Position numbers and translations under genes: made by a program. The notes under the pieces are model-generated. The model worked only from the letters and a program-made list of their open reading frames with translations. It was not told the origin of the DNA and searched no databases. Of a stretch of DNA of 7,033 nucleotides, positions 1 to 6,703 are shown piece by piece. How positions within the stretch are numbered: position 1 is the stretch's first letter; every line of letters begins with the position of its first letter. Source of the stretch: CG2-30-40-21 sp043806395 (GTDB lineage: Bacteria; UBA9089; CG2-30-40-21); NCBI GenBank assembly GCA_043806395.1, contig JAZDHC010000255.1, positions 1 to 7,033 on the forward strand, given 5' to 3'.

Positions 1-52
1 TGTCCGTAAAACGCATCAAATGGTCACAAACGCAACGGAATAATCAACAGAC

Positions 53-78
53 GGACACCCACAAGGGGATGTCCCTAC
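53..78. repeat. Short inverted-repeat element ending in CCCTAC
   Basis: GGACA (53-57) pairs with TGTCC (70-74), and an inner CCC (58-60) can pair with the GGG around 65-68 across an ACAA loop. The element is followed by CCCTAC (ending at 78). The architecture, a G-rich palindrome followed by CCCTAC, matches the element at 3210-3236 although the palindromic cores differ in sequence. This suggests two members of one dispersed palindromic family, in the manner of REP elements. Family membership is inferred from two copies only. Confidence 0.4.
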
Positions 79-149
79 GAAATACGGACAACATATTGTA
101 CGCATCTCCTGTCAAATTCCCATTCCGTAACAGCCTGTCGACTATGCAG

Positions 150-257
150 TTATAAAACAGGGATGCCAATAGCACGCATAATTGCCTTTTCAATTTCAGC
201 CATATTGTTGTAACTAATTTTACCTGCAAAAGATCCTCGTATAAGAAAAATTTCCAC
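150..257 (-). pseudogene. Coding-like remnant or unrecognised small ORF (35 codons)
   Basis: Read on the minus strand from GTG at 257 to TAA at 150, this frame gives 35 residues: VEIFLIRGSFAGK, then ISYNNMAEIEKAIMRAIG, then IPVL. It looks like real coding sequence because codons follow a strong purine-first pattern (GAA, GGA, GCA, GGT, AAA, GAA, AAG, GCA, GCT, GGC) and the peptide has a balanced composition with an amphipathic helix (AEIEKAIMRAIG). There is no Shine-Dalgarno site before the GTG, and an in-frame TAA lies five codons further upstream, so it is probably the 3' end of a decayed gene. A genuine small protein is possible. I do not recognise the family. Confidence 0.3.
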
Positions 258-339
258 CTGTGCAAGCGGAATTTACCACTTGCCTACTCAGCTTGTTACC
301 CTGTCCCACAATACTAAGTGTTACAACCCCGCAGTTCCC

Positions 340-1563
340 TCACCTCAAATAATTCTCCCACAAATAATCCGCCTGTTTCTTGGCTTTTTTTGCCCAGGGG
401 CTAAGAGGATATTGCTTAACTATCTTTTGATATGCATCATATGCCTTCTGAAAGTCTCTTATTCGATAGGCGTTTTGATATATCTCTCCTATCCGAAAAT
501 ATGCATCTGCAGGTGCCTCTGTTTTAGGGTAATCGGTTATCACTCGATAATATTCAAACAGGCTTCGTTCATATTCACCATCATTTTTATAGGCATTGCC
601 TGCTGATAGATGAGATTTTATAATTAATTCATCCCTTGGCGATGGGTATGGGGGTGTCTCATCCAAAATCTTACGGACATTTTTTGTTACACTTGTCATA
701 CTATTAGTGTTTCCATACGAGGCAGCTTTAAGGTATTCAACCTGTGCCTGTTTCAGGTTGCCGCTCATCTCATAAGCCTGAGCCAATTGATACAACCCAT
801 CGTTTGCAAATTCACCATTAATGTCTATTAATCTCTTGGCAGTATCAATTGACTCGGGATATTTCTTTGCTTTTATGAGGCTATTGGTAAGAAGATATAA
901 CATCTTTTCTTTCAGGATACTACCCGGGTATTTGTCCAACAACGACTTGAACTCTGCGGTTGCAGCATCAAAAAGCCCTTTGTTATACATATCCTTGGCA
1001 AAATTAAAATCCATAACTTGTTTTTCATCAATAGCCTTTGCCTGTTCTGCCTTTGCCTGTTCTATAGATGTTCCATCTGGTTGAGGTAATTCTATCTCTT
1101 TCAACCCTTCCCTACGATGGGATGATAATTCTTTTTTCGTTTTCTCTAAAGAACTCTTTTGTTGGGCAATTAGTGGGGTAAGGCTATCAGCCTTGATGTT
1201 CATGGAAGGAATTGCATTATTATTTACAGAAAATGGCTGCTTGAGGGGTTGGGTTTCTTCCTTAAAGGGGATTTTTTCCGCCCCTTTTTCATCCATGCCC
1301 TTCATCTTCAACGCCTCTTCAAAGAGCTTACGGGCTTGTTGATTGTCAGGGTTCAGTTTCAGGCATTCGGCAAAAAGAAGAATAGCTGAATCAAGGTTAC
1401 CATTTTTATAACAAGCAAGACCCTTTTCAAGATATTTTTCTTCTACAGATGTCCCTGTATCCTTTATTTCCTGAGTATCCACCCCCTGAGCAGGGATACA
1501 TCCGTATAGCAAAAGCAATCCTAATCCTAACAAATACAATCTTTTTTTATACCATATCATCAT
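340..1563 (-). CDS. TPR-repeat lipoprotein (YbgF/BamD-like, envelope)
   Basis: A predicted 407-residue lipoprotein built from tetratricopeptide repeats, a scaffold fold that usually mediates protein-protein contacts at the cell envelope. The N-terminus has basic residues (KKR at 6-8), a hydrophobic stretch (9-19) and a lipobox L-Y-G-C with the lipidated Cys at 22; Tyr at -2 is slightly unusual. A first TPR lies near 42-75 (ending in LNPDN). A Lys/Glu/Gln-rich linker of about 90 residues (90-182) follows, then several TPR-like helix pairs from 185 to 402. These include YPGS, YPKTEAPADAYFRIGEIY and YPLSPWAKKAKKQ segments resembling YbgF/CpoB and BamD. I chose the ATG at 1563 because AGGAG lies 7 nt upstream and because the longer TTG start at 1629 falls inside the promoter -35 box. 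It is transcribed divergently from the foldase gene, which suggests an envelope-assembly theme. The exact partner is unknown; TPR lipoproteins are too generic for a firm name. Confidence 0.9.
   Translation of the reverse strand: MMIWYKKRLYLLGLGLLLLYGCIPAQGVDTQEIKDTGTSVEEKYLEKGLACYKNGNLDSAILLFAECLKLNPDNQQARKLFEEALKMKGMDEKGAEKIPFKEETQPLKQPFSVNNNAIPSMNIKADSLTPLIAQQKSSLEKTKKELSSHRREGLKEIELPQPDGTSIEQAKAEQAKAIDEKQVMDFNFAKDMYNKGLFDAATAEFKSLLDKYPGSILKEKMLYLLTNSLIKAKKYPESIDTAKRLIDINGEFANDGLYQLAQAYEMSGNLKQAQVEYLKAASYGNTNSMTSVTKNVRKILDETPPYPSPRDELIIKSHLSAGNAYKNDGEYERSLFEYYRVITDYPKTEAPADAYFRIGEIYQNAYRIRDFQKAYDAYQKIVKQYPLSPWAKKAKKQADYLWENYLR
1034..1063 (-). repeat. Perfect 15-bp tandem duplication inside the TPR lipoprotein gene
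   Basis: The 15-mer GCCTTTGCCTGTTCT (plus strand) occurs twice with no mismatch at 1034-1048 and 1049-1063. It encodes EQAKA-EQAKA (residues 168-177) in the charged linker. Because the unit is five codons, copy-number change would lengthen or shorten the linker without shifting frame. The identical nucleotides suggest a recent slippage duplication. Confidence 0.85.
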
Positions 1564-1570
1564 TGTTTTT

Positions 1571-1575
1571 CTCCT
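1571..1575 (-). promoter_or_regulatory. Shine-Dalgarno site fixing the lipoprotein start
   Basis: On the minus strand the sequence reads AGGAG, then a 7-nt spacer, then ATG at 1563, followed directly by a second ATG at 1560. This decides between the ATG and a longer in-frame TTG at 1629 that has no comparable site and would lie upstream of the predicted transcript start. Confidence 0.8.
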
Positions 1576-1600
1576 GAAAAATGCGGCTGAATAATTATCA

Positions 1601-1629
1601 ATTATACAATCTATCCACCAAAATGTCAA
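1601..1629 (-). promoter_or_regulatory. Perfect-consensus sigma-70-type promoter for the TPR lipoprotein gene
   Basis: On the minus strand, TTGACA (1629-1624) and TATAAT (1606-1601) are separated by exactly 17 bp (1623-1607). All 12 hexamer positions match the housekeeping consensus. Transcription would start near 1595, leaving a leader of about 30 nt with the Shine-Dalgarno site at its end. The match is read directly; activity is inferred. Confidence 0.85.
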
Positions 1630-1656
1630 TCTTTTTCACACATACACAAAAAATAG

Positions 1657-1685
1657 TTGCAAAAATTCCAATTATAGTGTATAAT
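1657..1685 (+). promoter_or_regulatory. Sigma-70-type promoter for the foldase gene
   Basis: TTGCAA (1657-1662) is followed 17 bp later by a perfect TATAAT (1680-1685). The predicted start is near 1692, about 30 nt before the ATG at 1723, with GGAGGAG at 1711-1717 as ribosome binding site. The promoter diverges from the one at 1601-1629; the two -35 boxes are only 27 bp apart. It probably also serves the overlapping hydrolase gene downstream. Confidence 0.8.
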
Positions 1686-1722
1686 TATTTAAATTCTAAG
1701 CTATCAATTTGGAGGAGACAAA

Positions 1723-3201
1723 ATGTTTAAGATTATTCGTAAAAATACTATTGTTATCAGCTGGGTAATTGCCGTGACCTTTATTGTTACCATCTTTATT
1801 TCCTGGGGGATGAATTTTTCAGGGAAGGCTATGATGCCACATATGGCTATTGTCAATGGTAAAAAGATTACTACAGATGAATTTCAGCAAGCCTATCAGA
1901 CAAAATATAATAACCTTAAGGATTCCTATGGAAAAGACTTTGATCCCGAAAGCATTCCTGACCTGAAAAAGCAGGTACTTGATTCGCTTGTCAAGGAAAA
2001 TATCCTTTTAGCAGAAGCAAACCGTTATGGTATTACTGTTACTGAGGATGAGGTGGTAAATGGGGTGAGGTCTTCATTCTCGGATATTAATACCTATAAT
2101 CAATATATCAAATTTGCCCCTCCGCTCTGGTGGAAGAAAAAGGAACAGGATGTAGAAAAAGAGATAATGATGGCAAAGCTGATTGGTGCCATGGTAGATC
2201 ATGTTACGCTTACCGATGGAGAAATAGATTCATATTATAAAAGGGAGTATGAACAAGCACACCTGCTGCATATCCTTATTTCCCCCAAAAAGCTTGTTCC
2301 TCAGCAAGAAGTTGCAGATTATTATGCGAAAAATACAGAGGATTTTATGAAAAAGGGGAATCTGAAAGCCAGACATATTCTTATTGCAGTCAAGGAAAAT
2401 GCCAGCCCACAGGAAGATGGTGCTGCAAAGGCAAAGATTACAGACCTTTACAATCAAGTAAAAGGTGGAACAGATTTTGCTGAGATTGCTAAAAAGAATT
2501 CTAATTGCCCTTCAGCTCAAAATGGCGGTTTGCTTGATTATTTTGGGGAAGGGACAATGGATCCAGAGTTTGAAAAGGCAGCTTATAACCTAAAGGTTGG
2601 GGAGTTGAGTTCACCTGTAAGGAGTAAATTTGGCTACCATGTTATCAAATTGGAGGATAAACTGCCAGATACCCCAAAGTTATTAGAAGAGGTTGAAGAG
2701 GAAATACAGGGCATTCTATTAACTAATGAAATAACCAAAAACGCAGCTAAAAAAGCTAAGGGGATTTACAAGACATTGAAAAAGGGAGAGATTACCTTTG
2801 AAGAGGCTGCCAGAATGTATTCCCATGGCACAATTAGCAGTAAAACAGCAGGTGATATTGGAATTATTCCTAAACGGTTCATTTCTAATGACATAGGCAC
2901 GGCTACAGTAGCTGCATGGAAGGAAGAGATTGGCGCGAGCAACAGTGAAATGGATGGTAAAATCACCAGTGCTGCCTTTAATTTGAAACCAGGGGAGATG
3001 ACGGCTGTTATCGAAAACCATCTGGGATACCATATTATCAAGATGAAGGGAAAAATTTCAGCAGATCTGGCAAAATTCGATGCCATAAAGACTGATGTTA
3101 TTGCCAAGTCTCTTATGGAAAAGAAAAGCAAGACATATCAGGATTGGTATAATGGATTAAAGAAAAAGGCAAAGGCTGTGATTACTGAAAATGCATCGTA
3201 A
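1723..3201 (+). CDS. Membrane-anchored parvulin-type peptidyl-prolyl isomerase (PpiD/SurA-like)
   Basis: A 492-residue foldase expected to sit in the inner membrane with its bulk in the periplasm, catalysing proline cis-trans isomerisation and chaperoning exported proteins. Residues 1-35 form an uncleaved-looking anchor (basic IIRKN, then a hydrophobic 9-28), as in PpiD. Residues 40-160 are a SurA_N-like chaperone region (VNGKKITTDEFQQAY, then LDSLVKENILLAEA). The first parvulin domain (about 216-312) has the hallmarks ARHILI, NGGLLDYF, AAYNLKVGELSSPV and FGYHVIKL. A second, degenerate domain (about 345-442) keeps AGDIG, AAFNLKPGEM and LGYHIIKM but lacks the opening HIL strand and carries an insertion of about 20 residues. 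The pre-domain connector is duplicated (163-187 and 192-222). A basic C-terminal tail follows. GGAGGAG lies 5 nt before the ATG, so the start is firm. It overlaps the next gene by 11 bp. The family is sure; PpiD versus PrsA/SurA orthology is not. Confidence 0.93.
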   Translation: MFKIIRKNTIVISWVIAVTFIVTIFISWGMNFSGKAMMPHMAIVNGKKITTDEFQQAYQTKYNNLKDSYGKDFDPESIPDLKKQVLDSLVKENILLAEANRYGITVTEDEVVNGVRSSFSDINTYNQYIKFAPPLWWKKKEQDVEKEIMMAKLIGAMVDHVTLTDGEIDSYYKREYEQAHLLHILISPKKLVPQQEVADYYAKNTEDFMKKGNLKARHILIAVKENASPQEDGAAKAKITDLYNQVKGGTDFAEIAKKNSNCPSAQNGGLLDYFGEGTMDPEFEKAAYNLKVGELSSPVRSKFGYHVIKLEDKLPDTPKLLEEVEEEIQGILLTNEITKNAAKKAKGIYKTLKKGEITFEEAARMYSHGTISSKTAGDIGIIPKRFISNDIGTATVAAWKEEIGASNSEMDGKITSAAFNLKPGEMTAVIENHLGYHIIKMKGKISADLAKFDAIKTDVIAKSLMEKKSKTYQDWYNGLKKKAKAVITENAS

Positions 3202-4009
3202 TAGATCAGGGCAGGTGCAAGACCTGCCACCCCTACATGGTTGTAATCATTTGCCGTCATACATTAGGTTTCTGGGTACTGCCGGGACAAGGTTTGTTGT
3301 TACAAAGCAAATTCGTGCCTCTGGCGGGATATGGCTTTTTCTCAATGGCATTCATTTACACCTTGATCCTGGACCAGGGGCATTGGTAAAATCTATTCAA
3401 TCCCATCTAAACCCACAAGATCTTTCTGCTATCATTCTGTCTCATCGACACCTTGATCATTCAAACGATGTCAATATCATGATTGAAGCCATGACCAATG
3501 GCGGTACTCTCCGTAAGGGGACACTATTCTGCCCGCAGGATGCCTTAGACCGTGATCCTATTGTATTTGAATATATTCGGCATTATATAGAAAACATAGA
3601 AATATTGCAGGAAGGGGCAAGGTATAGAATTGGCGAATTAGAATTTGATGTGCCTGTAAAAAATATTCATGGAATCTGCCAAACCTATGGCATGAGATTC
3701 TTTTCTTCAGAGGGCACAATAGGGTACATTGGAGATACCAGATCTTTTGATGGATTAATCAATGCCTATCAAGGGGTAACGATACTCATTATAAATACCG
3801 TAACAGAGCACAAAATGCCTGATATATACCATATGTGCGTAGAAGATGCTATCACACTAATCAAGGGTGTGTCCCCTGAACTTGCTATCCTTACCCATTT
3901 TGGGACGAGCATGATTAATGCTCATCCAGATGCTATGGCTGCAAAAATATCAGAGGCTACTGGAATAAATACTGTTGCTGGTAGGGATGGCATGGTGGTG
4001 ACTCTTTAA
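3191..4009 (+). CDS. Metallo-beta-lactamase-fold hydrolase
   Basis: A 272-residue MBL-fold protein without an export signal, so probably a cytoplasmic zinc- or iron-dependent hydrolase. Visible metal-binding motifs are HRHLDH (85-90), His160 in NIHG, Asp182 in IGYIGDT and His236 in LTHFG; all canonical ligands are present. The fold begins at about residue 24 (YIRFLGTAGTRF), followed by ASGGIWLFLNG and HLDPGPGAL, the conserved first strands. It resembles the RNase Z/PhnP-like side of the superfamily, but the substrate cannot be assigned. The ATG at 3191 overlaps the foldase stop by 11 bp, suggesting translational coupling; no Shine-Dalgarno site is visible. Residues 7-15 are encoded by an inverted-repeat element, so the native start may be later (GTG 3215 or TTG 3251, the latter giving 252 residues and starting right at the fold). 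The end is certain, the start is not. Confidence 0.88.
   Translation: MHRNRSGQVQDLPPLHGCNHLPSYIRFLGTAGTRFVVTKQIRASGGIWLFLNGIHLHLDPGPGALVKSIQSHLNPQDLSAIILSHRHLDHSNDVNIMIEAMTNGGTLRKGTLFCPQDALDRDPIVFEYIRHYIENIEILQEGARYRIGELEFDVPVKNIHGICQTYGMRFFSSEGTIGYIGDTRSFDGLINAYQGVTILIINTVTEHKMPDIYHMCVEDAITLIKGVSPELAILTHFGTSMINAHPDAMAAKISEATGINTVAGRDGMVVTL
3210..3236. repeat. Inverted-repeat element ending in CCCTAC, within a gene start
   Basis: GGCAGGT (3210-3216) and ACCTGCC (3222-3228) form a perfect 7-bp stem with a 5-nt loop, followed by ACCCCTAC ending at 3236. It starts 8 bp after the foldase stop codon and lies in the predicted 5' coding part of the hydrolase gene. There is no T-tract, so it is not a standard terminator. 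Its layout matches the element at 53-78. Confidence 0.6.
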
Positions 4010-4030
4010 TCCCCCACCGCATATTACCGA

Positions 4031-6697
4031 TTACCTTTTCCTACCAATTACCCACTTATACACCTCCATCCCCACCAACGGTAAAATAGACAATCCAATA
4101 ACTATTCCCCAATCATGCAAAGTAATCGGAACGGTTTTGAAAATGGATTGCAGACACGGGATATGGACAATAGCTACCTGAGTACACAAGATAAACAGCA
4201 CAGACAATACTAACCACCAATTAGTAAACAAGCCTATCTTAAAGGTTGAAACAGTTAGACTTCTACAATTGAAAAGATGAAACTTCTGGCAAAAGACCAA
4301 AACAGTAAAAGCCATGGTTCTTGCTTTCATTACCTCTTCGGGATTATTAGGACTATACATCATATAAGCCGCAAGGGTGCATATTCCCATAAATATACCC
4401 TCAATAAGTATCATGATGCCAAGCTGTCTGGGCATAATATCTTCCTTTGGTGACCGCGGCGGCTGTTTCATAATCCCTGCCTCTTCTTTTTCCACTGCCA
4501 ATGCCAATGCTGGAAATCCATCTGTCACCAGATTCATCCATAATATCTGAAGTGGCAAAAGCGGCAGGGGCATACCCATGAGCATTGCCACAAATATAAC
4601 AATTACCTCTCCCATATTACAGGAAAGCAAGAAATGTATCGCCTTTTTGATATTAGCATAGATCCTCCTCCCTTCCTTAACAGCAGAAACAATGGATGCA
4701 AAGTTATCGTCTGTCAGCACCATATCAGAGGCTTCTTTAGTAACATCAGTACCAGTAATACCCATGGCTATGCCTATATCTGCTTCCTTCACTGCCGGGG
4801 CATCATTTACCCCGTCCCCGGTCATAGCCACTGTATAACCCATTGCCTTTAGTGCTGTTACCACCCTTAATTTATTGGCTGGAGATACCCGTGCATAAAC
4901 TCGGACAGTATCTACTATCTTAGTAAATTCCTCGTTGCTTAAGGCATCAAGCTCTGCACCAGAGATGGCAATATCCCTTGTCTCATCAAATGCGTTCAGC
5001 TCTTTGGCAATGGCTACAGCCGTAATCTTATGATCACCAGTAATCATCACGGTTTTTATTCCAGCTGTCTTGCACTCATGGATAGCCTGCTTTACCTCTT
5101 CCCTCGGAGGGTCAATCATTCCGACTATGCCGACAAATGTCATATCTGCTTCAATGTCAGGGTTGGTTGAATTTTCCCTATAACCAAATCCCAATACCCT
5201 GAGTGCCTGGGATGCAAATATTTCATTTGCGTTAAGTATACTGGCTCTGTCCTGCTCTGTTAATTCCCTTACCCCATCGTTGGTATGAATATATTTACAC
5301 AGATTCAAGAGTATATCCGGAGCACCCTTGGTGAAACTGATTGTTTTGCCCTTTTCATCGTATACAACAGTCATCATCTTCCTTTCTGAATCAAAAGGGA
5401 ATTCTTCCACTAAATTATATTCATTCAGCAATTGCTCTTGTGATAGCCCTGCCTTTTTAGCCACAACAATCAATGCCCCTTCTGTGGGGTCACCTACCAT
5501 TCGCCAGCCTTCTTCATTTTTATAGAGTCTGGCATTATTACACAGAACACTTGTTTTGAATAATAGCATCAGTGTCTCATCCTGCCCGGGATCAATACTA
5601 TTTGTTTCATGATAAAATTTGCCATCAGGAGTGTAGCCCACACCAGTAACCTCAAGGCATTTATCGAGGGTAGCTATTCTGGTCACCGTCATTTCGTTCT
5701 GGGTCAGTGTTCCCGTTTTATCTGAGCAGATAATCTGAACACAACCAAGCGTTTCAACCGAGGGAAGCCTTCTTATTAAGGCATGTCTTTTGACCATTTG
5801 CTGTACACCCAGAGCCAGTGTAACAGTAACCACAATAGGCAGTCCTTCAGGAATGGCAGACACAGCCAATGCCACAGCAGTAAGGAACATATCTATGAAA
5901 GGCTCATGCCTCATGATACCCATAACAAAGACAAGGGCACAGATAGCAAGACATGCATAAACCAGACCCTTGCCAAACCGTTCCAATCGTTTTTGAAGGG
6001 GGGTTGCCTCTTTTCCAACAGATTGGACCATATGGGCTATCTTGCCAAGCTCTGTCTGCATACCGGTATTCACCGCTATCCCCAAACCCTTGCCAGAGGT
6101 AACAACAGTACTCATGAATGCCATATTTTTCTGGTCACCAAGGGGAATTTCTTTTTCATATGTTACTGTAGCATTTTTTGAAATAGGAACAGACTCTCCA
6201 GTAAGCGATGCCTCTTCAATGGTCAGCCGCCCTGTTTCAATCAATCGTAAGTCAGCGGGTATTATAGTTCCTGCTTCAATGACAACAATATCACCCGGGA
6301 CAATAGATGAGGATGGCAGGATATGAATCTCCCCATTTCGCAGTATCTGAGCCGTTGGTGCGGTTAATTTTTTCAAGGCAGCAAGTGACTTTTCTGCCTT
6401 AAATTCCTGAACAAATCCCATGATACCATTAAATAGAACAACAGCTAATATGGCTACAGCCTCAATCCATTCCCCAAGCAGTGCTGAGACAATACATGCC
6501 CCAATCAAAACAAGGATCATGAAATCTGTAAACTGATGTAAAAACATTACCCATGGACCACTCTGTTTCTCCTGAATTAATTGATTTGGTCCTGTTTTTT
6601 CTAATCTTTCTTGTGCCTCTGCATCCGAAAGCCCATTTCCCTTATTTGTTTGCAACTCTTGCAACGATTTGTCAATAGATTTTGTATACCAATTCAC
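4031..6697 (-). CDS. P-type (P2A) calcium-transporting ATPase
   Basis: An 888-residue inner-membrane cation pump, full length for bacterial SERCA/PMCA-like enzymes, expected to export Ca2+ by ATP hydrolysis through a phospho-aspartate intermediate. Domains in order: N-terminal cation-ATPase region (1-50); M1-M2 (57-98); actuator with TGES (166-169); M3-M4 (244-299) with PEGLP (283-287); phosphorylation site DKTGTLT (Asp326); nucleotide domain with KGAPD (457-461); TGDH (553-556) and GDGVNDAP (627-634) of the P domain; M5-M6 (684-735); C-terminal M7-M10 (757-885). Cation-site residues match SERCA at Glu284 (M4), Asn694 and Glu697 (M5), and Asn722, Thr725 and Asp726 (M6); the M8 Glu position is Gln804. 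There is no CPC motif, which argues against a heavy-metal pump. The start is GTG at 6697, set by AGGAGGT 6 nt upstream. It converges on the hydrolase gene with a 21-bp gap. No clear promoter was found upstream. Mn2+ as a substrate is an alternative. Confidence 0.96.
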   Translation of the reverse strand: MNWYTKSIDKSLQELQTNKGNGLSDAEAQERLEKTGPNQLIQEKQSGPWVMFLHQFTDFMILVLIGACIVSALLGEWIEAVAILAVVLFNGIMGFVQEFKAEKSLAALKKLTAPTAQILRNGEIHILPSSSIVPGDIVVIEAGTIIPADLRLIETGRLTIEEASLTGESVPISKNATVTYEKEIPLGDQKNMAFMSTVVTSGKGLGIAVNTGMQTELGKIAHMVQSVGKEATPLQKRLERFGKGLVYACLAICALVFVMGIMRHEPFIDMFLTAVALAVSAIPEGLPIVVTVTLALGVQQMVKRHALIRRLPSVETLGCVQIICSDKTGTLTQNEMTVTRIATLDKCLEVTGVGYTPDGKFYHETNSIDPGQDETLMLLFKTSVLCNNARLYKNEEGWRMVGDPTEGALIVVAKKAGLSQEQLLNEYNLVEEFPFDSERKMMTVVYDEKGKTISFTKGAPDILLNLCKYIHTNDGVRELTEQDRASILNANEIFASQALRVLGFGYRENSTNPDIEADMTFVGIVGMIDPPREEVKQAIHECKTAGIKTVMITGDHKITAVAIAKELNAFDETRDIAISGAELDALSNEEFTKIVDTVRVYARVSPANKLRVVTALKAMGYTVAMTGDGVNDAPAVKEADIGIAMGITGTDVTKEASDMVLTDDNFASIVSAVKEGRRIYANIKKAIHFLLSCNMGEVIVIFVAMLMGMPLPLLPLQILWMNLVTDGFPALALAVEKEEAGIMKQPPRSPKEDIMPRQLGIMILIEGIFMGICTLAAYMMYSPNNPEEVMKARTMAFTVLVFCQKFHLFNCRSLTVSTFKIGLFTNWWLVLSVLFILCTQVAIVHIPCLQSIFKTVPITLHDWGIVIGLSILPLVGMEVYKWVIGRKR

Positions 6698-6703
6698 GAA
6701 AAT

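Larger units (their letters stand above)
1..339. other. Gene-poor region with a repeat element and a coding remnant
   Basis: There is no convincing intact gene in this 339-bp stretch, which lies downstream of the TPR lipoprotein gene. It holds a short inverted-repeat element near 53-78 and a coding-like fragment on the minus strand at 150-257; both are listed separately. A longer minus-strand open frame (44-265, TTG start) exists, but it begins without a Shine-Dalgarno site, runs through the repeat element, and has a Leu/Trp/Cys-rich composition typical of out-of-frame translation. I found no clear hairpin plus T-tract to act as an intrinsic terminator for the lipoprotein gene ending at 340. 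The heptamer ACGGACA occurs at 51-57 and 84-90, with its complement TGTCCGT at 1-7. Confidence 0.5.

Noticed and set aside
44..265. A 73-codon minus-strand open frame from a TTG start
   Set aside because: It has no ribosome binding site, runs through the repeat element at 53-78, and has Leu/Trp/Cys-rich out-of-frame composition. A different frame in the same stretch (150-257) looks more coding.
1564..1629. N-terminal extension of the TPR lipoprotein to a TTG at 1629
   Set aside because: The TTG is the first half of the TTGACA -35 box, so it would lie upstream of the transcript start. The extension would also bury the lipoprotein signal peptide, and a good AGGAG site precedes the ATG at 1563.
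2719..3131. Two overlapping antisense open frames opposite the foldase gene
   Set aside because: They are shadows of a strongly supported coding sequence, with no ribosome sites and no recognisable domains.
3210..3228. Intrinsic terminator after the foldase gene
   Set aside because: The stem is plausible but no T-tract follows, and the next gene begins upstream of it with an 11-bp overlap.
5783..6326. Plus-strand open frames opposite the ATPase gene
   Set aside because: They lie antisense to the actuator and M3-M4 coding region of a full-length ATPase. Their Ser/His/Cys-rich composition is that of antisense translation.
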